Shown one piece after another: positions 7,603 to 13,003 of a stretch of 13,003 nt of DNA. The translations under genes were made by a program, and so were the position numbers. The stretch spans positions 1-13,003 of the forward strand of contig CAIUDS010000436.1 in assembly GCA_903897985.1 (NCBI GenBank), in the 5' to 3' direction. Every line of letters starts with the position of its first letter. The stretch's first letter is position 1. The notes beneath the pieces are model-generated. The model did not search any database. It was not told the origin of the DNA and worked only from the letters and a program-made list of their open reading frames with translations. The DNA is from an uncultured delta proteobacterium (GTDB taxonomy: Bacteria > RBG-13-61-14 > DRUE01).

Positions 7603-8970
7603 ATGAGCAGCGTGGTCCTGATCAATCCCCCGGTTCCGGGCAAAAAGCCGGCCCTGAAAATTCCCGCCTTGGGAATTGCCTACCTGGCCTCGGCGCTTCG
7701 GAATGAGAACATCGGAGTGAAGATCATTGACGCGCCCGCGCTCGGTCTCGACCTGGAAGCGGTGAGCAAGGAAGTCTCCGAACTCAAGCCCGAGCTCGTG
7801 GGCATCACCGCAACCACCCCGCTTTCAAACTCGGCCTACCAGTTGGCCAGGCTGCTGAGAAAAGAGGTCAAGTGGATCATCCTGGGCGGGTCCCATGCGA
7901 GCGCGGTCGGGAACAAAATATTCGAGGAATGCCCGGAATTGGATTTCGGTTTCCGCGGAGAGGCGGAAGAGGTTTTTCCCGCGTTCGCGCGAAAGCTGCT
8001 CAATGGCGAAAAAAATTTGGACCTTCCCGGCGTGATCCGGCCGGGCCGCGAGTCAGACCCGGTGCTGATCCCCGAGCTTGACCGTTTGCCGCTCCCGGCC
8101 TGGGACCTTTTGCCCATGAGCAGTTACCGCCATCCGCTGTCGCCGGGCCGGCAGGTCGCCACCATGCTCACCAGCCGGGGTTGTCCTTACCAATGTATTT
8201 TCTGCGACAAGTCCATCTGCGGGATCAGGTTCCGGCCCCGCAGCCCCGAGCATGTGCTCAAGGAAATCGAACTGCTCTATCATGACTTCGGGGTCCGGAC
8301 CATCATTTTTTATGACGACCTTTTCACGCGGGACCTCGAGCGGGTAAAAGAAATCTGCCGCAAAATCCTCGAGCGCGGCATCAAAATAAGTTGGAAATGC
8401 GAGGCAAGGGCAAACATCTTAAACGCGAGTATCCTTGGCGAGATGCGAAAAGCTGGCTGCGAGGTCATCGCCTTCGGTATCGAGAGCAGCCACCAGAAGA
8501 GCTTGGACTGGCTGAACAAAGGCGTTACCGTCGAGCAGATCAAAGAAGCGGTCCGGCTAACTAAGCAAGCCGGGATCAAGGTCCTGGGATACTTCATTTT
8601 CGGCCTTCCTCCCGAGACCTACGAGGAAGAACTGCAAAGCGTCGAGTTCGCCATCGGCCTGGGTTTGGATTATGTCCAGTTCGCGAGTCTAAGCCCGTTT
8701 CCCGGCACCCGGCTTTATGATCTGGCCGTGGAAAAGGGATGGTACCGCGAAGCCGCGGGCCCGGCGCCGGAGGAATACGGGGAGCGGCGGCCCCTGGTCA
8801 TCACCGATTACTGGACCGAAGACCGGCTCCAACAAATCCTGAAACAAGCCTACCGGCGTTTTTATTTCCGGCCCGGCTATTTGTTCCGGACCGCGCTCCG
8901 ATCCGGGGGGATTTGGGATTTGATCAAAAGCGGATTAAACTTGATCAGATGGCTGGGACGCAGCGGATAA
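7603..8970 (+). CDS. B12-binding-type radical SAM enzyme (class B-like)
   Basis: 455 residues. Seen: an N-terminal cobalamin-binding-type Rossmann domain (about 1-135) opening VVLINPP (4-10) and containing ILGGSHAS (93-100) and FRGEAEE (117-123); a linker with LPLPAWDLLPMSSY (162-175), typical of BchE/HpnJ-like proteins; and the radical SAM core with CPYQCIFC (194-201), where C194, C198 and C201 form the CxxxCxxC site for the 4Fe-4S cluster. IESS (293-296), FGLPPET (333-339) and SPFPGTRLY (364-372) are later conserved barrel motifs. The classic DxHxxG cobalamin ligand is not visible, as in many class B members. Such enzymes carry out methylations, cyclisations or rearrangements on unactivated carbons. 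In a glycan operon a lipid or sugar substrate is likely but unproven. It starts one base after the preceding TAA. Confidence 0.9.
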   Translation: MSSVVLINPPVPGKKPALKIPALGIAYLASALRNENIGVKIIDAPALGLDLEAVSKEVSELKPELVGITATTPLSNSAYQLARLLRKEVKWIILGGSHASAVGNKIFEECPELDFGFRGEAEEVFPAFARKLLNGEKNLDLPGVIRPGRESDPVLIPELDRLPLPAWDLLPMSSYRHPLSPGRQVATMLTSRGCPYQCIFCDKSICGIRFRPRSPEHVLKEIELLYHDFGVRTIIFYDDLFTRDLERVKEICRKILERGIKISWKCEARANILNASILGEMRKAGCEVIAFGIESSHQKSLDWLNKGVTVEQIKEAVRLTKQAGIKVLGYFIFGLPPETYEEELQSVEFAIGLGLDYVQFASLSPFPGTRLYDLAVEKGWYREAAGPAPEEYGERRPLVITDYWTEDRLQQILKQAYRRFYFRPGYLFRTALRSGGIWDLIKSGLNLIRWLGRSG

Positions 8971-10100
8971 AAATTTTGTATTTCGGCGCTTATTCCCGCG
9001 GGGAGGAATACGCGCGCAACCTGGCATTGATCGGCGGCTTGCAAAAGGTTGGCGCGGAGATTGAGGAATGCCATACCGAACTCTGGCCGGGGTTCCAGGA
9101 CAAGATGGGCGCGGCCAAGCGGGGGTTGCTTGCGAATCTGATCGCCCTGGTCAGGGCCTATCTCCGGCTGCTCAACCTTTACCGCAAGGCCGGCGACTTC
9201 GACTTCATGTTCGTGGGATACATCGGCCAATTCGATGTGTTCCTCGCCCGCTTCCTCAAGGTCTTCCACCGCAAGCCCGTGATCTTTGATGCCTTTTACT
9301 CGCTTTATGATACAATGATCAAGGACCGTGGGCTTTATCCCGAGCGGTCGCTCATGGCGAAGATGCTGCGGTTCCTCGATCGGTGGAGCGTCAAATGCTC
9401 GGACCTGGCGTTGCTCGACACTCACGAGCATATAAAATATTTTTCCGCCGAGTTCGGGCTCGAGCCCGAGCGGTTCCTGTCCGTGCCCCTGGGCGTGGAC
9501 CAGGCGAACTTTTTCCCGAGGCCGGAGCCAAAAGAAGACGAGGTTTTCGAGGTGGTCAATTACAGTTCCTATATCCCGCTGCACGGCTTGGAGGTGATCC
9601 TTCAGGCCGCGGATTTGCTCCGCCACGAGCCGGGCATCCATTTCACCCTGATCGGCAAGGGCCAGCTTTACCCGGAGATGCGGGCGCGGGCGGAGAGGCT
9701 GAGCCTCCCTAATATTAGCTTCATCGAATGGATGCCGCATAAAGAGCTGGTCGAGAAGGCCGCGGCCGCGGATGTCCTGCTTGGCATCTTCGGCAAGACC
9801 GAGAAAGCCAGCCGCGTGATCCCCTATAAGGCCTACGAAGCGCTCGCGCTGGCGCGGCCGCTCATTACGGGGGACAGCCCCGCGGCGAGAGAGCTGCTCG
9901 TTGACGGCAAGCATTGCCTGTTAAGCCCGATGGGTGACGCGAAAGAGTTGGCCGGGAAAATTCAAATGCTCAAGAATGATCCCGCCCTCGGAAAAAGCAT
10001 CGCCCGGCAGGGCCGGGAACTGTTCGCGCAAAGATGCGCCTGGGAAAGCATCGGCGCGGCCATTCTGGAAAAGCTGAATGAAAAATTTATCGGCAATTAG
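8949..10100 (+). CDS. GT4-family glycosyltransferase (GT-B fold)
   Basis: 383 residues. The frame is open further upstream, but ATG 8949 gives a protein whose first strand (RIKILYFGAY, 6-15) is the normal GT4 beginning; the start lies 22 bases inside the radical SAM gene and has no strong ribosome site, so coupled translation is likely. Seen: PVIFDAFYSLYD (110-121) and LLDTHEHIKYF (155-165) in the N-terminal domain, VPLGVDQANFF (179-189) at the domain junction, VVNYSSYIPLHGLEVIL (202-218) at the start of the donor domain, TLIGKGQLY (233-241), and KASRVIPYKAYEALALARPL (286-305) followed by ITGD in the donor pocket. Its stop TAG 10098-10100 is part of the next gene's ribosome site. Only about generic similarity links it to the other two GT4 genes, so it is not a recent duplicate of either. 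Sugar unknown. Confidence 0.89.
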   Translation: MAGTQRIKILYFGAYSRGEEYARNLALIGGLQKVGAEIEECHTELWPGFQDKMGAAKRGLLANLIALVRAYLRLLNLYRKAGDFDFMFVGYIGQFDVFLARFLKVFHRKPVIFDAFYSLYDTMIKDRGLYPERSLMAKMLRFLDRWSVKCSDLALLDTHEHIKYFSAEFGLEPERFLSVPLGVDQANFFPRPEPKEDEVFEVVNYSSYIPLHGLEVILQAADLLRHEPGIHFTLIGKGQLYPEMRARAERLSLPNISFIEWMPHKELVEKAAAADVLLGIFGKTEKASRVIPYKAYEALALARPLITGDSPAARELLVDGKHCLLSPMGDAKELAGKIQMLKNDPALGKSIARQGRELFAQRCAWESIGAAILEKLNEKFIGN

Positions 10101-10104
10101 GAGG
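10099..10104 (+). promoter_or_regulatory. Consensus ribosome binding site AGGAGG before the epimerase gene
   Basis: AGGAGG lies five bases before ATG 10110 and overlaps the TAG stop (10098-10100) of the upstream glycosyltransferase. It fixes ATG 10110 rather than the adjacent TTG 10107 as the start. It is the best Shine-Dalgarno in the window. Confidence 0.85.
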
Positions 10105-10109
10105 ATTTG

Positions 10110-11233
10110 ATGGAGAAGGTTTTGGTTACCGGCGGGGCAGGGTTCATCGGCTCGCACATCGTGGATGTCCTGCTCGCGGAGGGTTACCATGTGATCGCGC
10201 TGGATAACCTGGAGCCGCAGGTTCACGGCGGCCGCAAGACCGCGCCGGAATATTTTAATCCGAAGGCGGAGTTCGTGTGCGGGGACGCGCGGGACAAGAA
10301 GCTGGTGGACGGGCTGGTCGCGCGGGTTGACGCGGTTGTCCATGAGGCCGCGCTGGTCGGGGTCGGGCAGTCCATGTACGAAGTTGACCGGTATGTCCTT
10401 AATAACGACGGGTCTTCCGCGGTCATTCTTCAGTCCGTGGTTGAGCATCGCGACCGGATCAAGAAACTGCTTACCGCCAGTTCGATGTCCATCTACGGAG
10501 AAGGCAGATACCTCTGTCCCAAATGCGGCCCGGTCGCGCCCAAGACCCGGAGCGAGAAACAATTGCTCGATCACCGGTGGGAGCTCGAGTGCGAGAACTG
10601 CGGCTCGGTGCTCAAGCCCGCGCCCACGGACGAGGGCAAGCAGACCATCTGCGAATCCATTTACGCCATCACCAAAAAAACCACCGAGGAACTGTTCCTC
10701 GTCACCGGCGTGGCCTACAAAATCCCACCATCGCCTTCCGCTACTTCAATGTTTACGGCCCGCGCCAGGCCCTGAGCAATCCCTACACCGGCCTGCTCGC
10801 CATCACCGCCAGCCGCGTGCTCAACCACAAGGCCCCGATCATTTTCGAGGACGGCAAACAGACGCGCGATTTCGTGAATGTGAAAGACATCGCCCGCGCG
10901 AATTTGGCCGCGTTGAAATGGAAGGGCGAGGGCCAGCTGGTGCTCAATGTCGGGACCGGCCGGGCGTTGAGCGTCTTGCAGGTGGTGGGCTCGGTGATCG
11001 AAGGCTTGAGCGGAAAGGAGCAGCCGCAGGTCACGGGCAACTTCCGGGTCGGCGACATCCGGCACTGCTATTCGGACGCGCGCAAAGCCAAGGAGGTGCT
11101 CGGGTTTCAGGCCAAGGTCAGGTTTGAGGACGGCATCCGGGAATTTTTGGACTGGGCGCAGGAGGAAGAGGGTGTGCTGGACCTGGCCGAGAAGTGCCTG
11201 GGCGAGCTCAAGTCCAAGGGGTTGGTCAAATAG
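10110..11233 (+). pseudogene. NAD-dependent sugar epimerase with zinc-ribbon insert (dTDP-L-rhamnose 4-epimerase-like), frameshifted
   Basis: Two overlapping frames encode one short-chain dehydrogenase/epimerase of about 374 residues. The first frame (10110-10775) holds the NAD-binding GGAGFIGSH (8-16), GDARD (58-62), ASSMSIYGEG (123-132), a Cys4 insert (C136, C139, C161, C164), and the catalytic Y185-x3-K189 in SIYAITKK. After about base 10724 it turns into unconserved sequence and stops at 10775. The second frame (one base back) picks up exactly there with AFRYFNVYGPRQ, then RDFVNVKDIARA, and ends at TAG 11231-11233. Adding one C to the CCC at 10724-10726 restores the gene (I-P-T-I-A across the join). 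The Cys4 insert after GEGRYL is, to my memory, typical of dTDP-L-rhamnose 4-epimerases, which make dTDP-6-deoxy-L-talose; other 4-epimerase activities are possible. All catalytic residues are intact, so this is a fresh mutation or a sequencing error. If real, the first frame lacks the substrate domain. Confidence 0.87.
10722..10730 (+). other. Single-base frameshift site in the epimerase gene
   Basis: Sequence reads ATC CCA CCA in the upstream frame; conserved family sequence resumes in the -1 frame at ACC ATC GCC (10727-10735). One missing C from a short C run explains it. No slippery heptamer is present here. The run of seven A at 10674-10680 is 45 bases upstream, and the frame between it and this site still encodes family-like sequence, so programmed shifting at the A run does not fit. 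Confidence 0.85.
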
Positions 11234-11234
11234 C

Positions 11235-12197
11235 ATGAAGCTGGTGGTCCAGATTCCCTGCCACAACGAAGCGGCGACCATCGCTCAGACCATCAAAGAA
11301 ATCCCGCGCGCGATCCCGGGCATTGACCGGGTGGAAGTGATTGTGATTGATGACGGCAGCAGCGACCAAACGGCGGAAATCGCAAAGACCGCGGGCGCGG
11401 ACCAGGTGGTCCGGATTGCCCAAAAATCCGGCCTGGCCAATTCCTTCCGGACCGGGATGAATGCCGCACTGACCCGGGGCGCGGACATCATCGTCAACAC
11501 CGACGGCGACAACCAATATCCGGGCGCGGAGATCCCGCTTTTGTTGGAGCCGATCCTGAACGCGAGCGCCGAAATGGTGGTGGGCGAGCGCAGGCTCAAA
11601 GAAATCCAGGGCTATTCCGGGCTCAAACTTTTGATCCAGCGGCTGGGCAGCTGGTTCACGGGTGTGCTGGCCGGGGTGGAAGTCCGGGACGCGGCCAGCG
11701 GGTTCCGCGCACTAACGCGCGAGGCCGGGCTGCGGCTTAATGTGCTGGGCAAATTTTCCTATACCCTCGAAACCTTGATCGAGGCGGGCCGGAACCGGAT
11801 GCGGATCGCGTGGGTGCCGGTCCGGGTCAATCCCCAGCCGGGCCGACAAAGCCGGCTTTACGGGAGCGTGGGCGAATATCTGACAAGGAGTGTGGAGACC
11901 ATGGCCAGAACTTATTCGCGGTATGAGCCGCTCCGGATTTTTCTCGCAATCGGGAGCGCGGTTTTTCTATCCGGATTCGGCATCGGAGTCTGGTTCCTTT
12001 ATTACTTTTTCTCCGACGGCGGCAAGGGTCATGTCCAGATCCTCATCCTTGCCGCGGTGCTCCTGATCATCGGCTTCCAGACCATGCTCATTGGCCTGCT
12101 CGCGGACCTGATCGCGGGCAACCGCAAGATGCTGGAGGAACTGGTCTTTCGGCTCCGGAAGCTGGAAACCGGCGGGAAAGAGCAAGGCCAAAAATAA
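11235..12197 (+). CDS. GT2 polyprenyl-phosphate glycosyltransferase with two C-terminal TM helices
   Basis: 320 residues, starting one base after the epimerase stop; the frame is open upstream, but ATG 11235 is where the GT2 fold starts (KLVVQIPCHNEAATI, 2-16). Seen: VIDDGSSD (37-44), NTDGDNQYPG (88-97) with the DxD metal site at D90/D92, VVGERR (115-120), and DAASGFRAL (152-160) where the DPM branch has its DFGCTLK-type loop. Two strongly hydrophobic helices at about 235-260 and 267-291 are followed by a charged tail. The layout matches that of the first gene in the operon, but the motifs differ enough (CHNE against VFNE, SGFRA against CTLKV) that the two probably handle different sugars. 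Such enzymes load undecaprenyl or another polyprenyl phosphate for use outside the membrane. Sugar unknown. Confidence 0.91.
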   Translation: MKLVVQIPCHNEAATIAQTIKEIPRAIPGIDRVEVIVIDDGSSDQTAEIAKTAGADQVVRIAQKSGLANSFRTGMNAALTRGADIIVNTDGDNQYPGAEIPLLLEPILNASAEMVVGERRLKEIQGYSGLKLLIQRLGSWFTGVLAGVEVRDAASGFRALTREAGLRLNVLGKFSYTLETLIEAGRNRMRIAWVPVRVNPQPGRQSRLYGSVGEYLTRSVETMARTYSRYEPLRIFLAIGSAVFLSGFGIGVWFLYYFFSDGGKGHVQILILAAVLLIIGFQTMLIGLLADLIAGNRKMLEELVFRLRKLETGGKEQGQK

Positions 12198-12227
12198 TTT
12201 CGATCTCTTCAAATTTTTCAAGGCAAT

Positions 12228-12252
12228 ACCGGATTCTCTTTGCCGGTTTTTT
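12228..12252 (+). terminator. Possible weak Rho-independent terminator after the second polyprenyl GT2
   Basis: ACCGG (12228-12232) pairs with CCGGT (12243-12247) across a 10-base loop, followed at once by a T run to 12252. Five base pairs is short and the loop is long, so partial termination or none is possible. It lies in the only gap of the gene run (96 bases, 12198-12293). A TAGGAT/TAGAAT stretch at 12267-12277 could be a -10 for the next gene, but no -35 fits. Confidence 0.4.
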
Positions 12253-12293
12253 CGCCCAGCCCAAACTAGGATAGAATAGTAAGAGAAGACGCA

Positions 12294-13003
12294 ATGAGCA
12301 ACAAACCCCGGCTGCTGATGGTCTCAACCACTTTCCCGCGCTGGGAGCGGGATACCGGCCCGGCGCCTTTTGTGTTCGACCTGGCTCAAAGCCTCGAAAA
12401 ATACTTTGACATCACCGTGCTCGCCCCGCATTTCCCCGGCGCGGCCCGGCACGAGGTCTGGAAGGGCCTCGAAATTTTTCGGTTCCGGTATTTGCCGGAA
12501 AAATGGGAACTCCTATCCGACGGCCAAGGCCTGCAAAATCATTTGCGCGCCCGGAAGACAGTCTGGCTGGCCATGGTCCCGTTCCTGCTTGCCGAGTTTT
12601 TCGCGGGCCTGAGCCTGATGCGCAGACGCAGGTTCGACGCGGTCAACAGCCACTGGCTGGTCCCGAGCGGACTGATCATTGGAATCATCTGCCGGCTGTT
12701 CGGGATCAAACATGTGGTCACGGTCCATGCCGCGGACTATTTTCTCCTGACCCGGGTCCCGGCCGGAAAATTTATCATCCGGACCATCGCCAAATGGTCG
12801 TACGCGGTTCTCCCGGTGAACCGGAAGATGGCGGACGGTATCAAACAAATATGGGCCGGCGCCAAGGTCTCGGTCATGCCCATGGGCTTCGAGCCGGAAA
12901 AGTTTCATGACCCGGATGCGGCGGAATTGGAAAAGCTTAAGCGCGAAATTGCGGCGGAGGCGAAACCGCTGCTCTTGTTTGTGGGCAAGCTCACGGAAAA
13001 GAA
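12294..13003 (+). CDS. GT4-family glycosyltransferase, 5' part (runs off window)
   Basis: The frame is open from ATG 12294 to the window end: 236 residues of an expected 370-400. Seen: LLMVSTTFPRWERDTG (7-22), the acceptor-site loop of many exopolysaccharide GT4 enzymes, followed by PAPFVFDLAQSL; VLAPHFPGA (42-50); NSHWLVPSG (118-126); VTVHAADYF (142-150), the HGxD-like loop with Ala for Gly; VMPMGFEPEKF (194-204) at the domain junction; and LLLFVGKLTEK (226-236), the start of the donor domain, where the window ends. The segment 91-108 is hydrophobic and may touch the membrane. A weak purine-rich stretch (about 12281-12288) lies before the start. It follows a 96-base gap and may be the last member of the operon or begin a new unit. 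Donor and acceptor unknown. Confidence 0.9.
   Translation, partial: MSNKPRLLMVSTTFPRWERDTGPAPFVFDLAQSLEKYFDITVLAPHFPGAARHEVWKGLEIFRFRYLPEKWELLSDGQGLQNHLRARKTVWLAMVPFLLAEFFAGLSLMRRRRFDAVNSHWLVPSGLIIGIICRLFGIKHVVTVHAADYFLLTRVPAGKFIIRTIAKWSYAVLPVNRKMADGIKQIWAGAKVSVMPMGFEPEKFHDPDAAELEKLKREIAAEAKPLLLFVGKLTEK

Noticed and set aside
8739..8948. N-terminal extension of the second GT4 gene
   Set aside because: The added 70 residues are Pro/Arg/Gly-rich sequence read out of frame from the radical SAM gene, and the GT4 fold begins just after ATG 8949.
8877..9914. 345-residue open frame on the - strand over the second GT4 gene
   Set aside because: No recognisable domain; shadow of the GT4 coding frame.
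10674..10680. Run of seven A as a programmed frameshift site for the epimerase
   Set aside because: The run is in register C-AAA-AAA-A, which is not a proper slippery heptamer, and the original frame still encodes family-like residues for 45 bases after it.
12267..12277. Promoter before the last GT4 gene
   Set aside because: TAGGAT and TAGAAT resemble a -10 box, but no -35 lies at 16-18 bases and the leader would be only about 10-15 bases long. Kept only as a remark.
1..13003. Mobile element, CRISPR array, tRNA or rRNA
   Set aside because: I looked for short direct repeats with spacers, terminal inverted repeats around a transposase, and conserved RNA gene sequences and saw none; the only clear repeats are the coding ones at the 5' end.

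Overview
The window reads as bacterial chromosome of fairly high GC, with every supported gene on the + strand. Bacterial signs are a strong Rho-independent terminator, a sigma70-type TATAAT box, a textbook AGGAGG Shine-Dalgarno and tightly overlapping genes. TGA, TAA and TAG all act as stops, so the code looks standard. The phylum cannot be fixed from this sequence. A giant Cys-rich repeat protein beside a dense glycosyltransferase operon with a B12-type radical SAM enzyme is reminiscent of uncultured candidate phyla, but that is only a guess.

Region 1 (bases 1-4316) is the 3' part of one very long gene. The visible 1437 residues begin inside an array of roughly 93-residue cysteine-rich repeats. 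The repeats grade into looser Cys-rich sequence, pass through a Gly-rich segment and end in about 950 residues that look beta-rich and match no family I recognise. It is probably an exported surface or adhesin-like protein. It ends at a 13-bp perfect-stem terminator.

Region 2 (about 4392-12197) is an operon-like run of seven genes with spacings from a 22-nt overlap to 9 nt. In order: a GT2 polyprenyl-phosphate glycosyltransferase with two C-terminal membrane helices; a GT4 glycosyltransferase; a GT2 rhamnosyltransferase-like enzyme; a B12-binding-type radical SAM enzyme; a second GT4; an NAD-dependent sugar epimerase with a zinc-ribbon insert (dTDP-L-rhamnose 4-epimerase-like) broken by one frameshift; and a second polyprenyl-phosphate GT2 with two C-terminal helices.

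Region 3 (12198-13003) is a short gap with a possible weak terminator, then the 5' part of a third GT4 gene that runs off the window.

Together regions 2 and 3 look like a cell-surface glycan or glycolipid locus. The two DPM/GtrB-like enzymes would load sugars on a lipid carrier. The GT2 and GT4 enzymes would build a chain on the cytoplasmic face. The epimerase would supply or remodel a nucleotide sugar, possibly a 6-deoxyhexose. The radical SAM enzyme may modify a lipid or sugar. No flippase, polymerase, ligase or nucleotide-sugar synthesis operon is visible, so the final product is unknown. I see no rRNA, tRNA, CRISPR array, transposase or phage gene.
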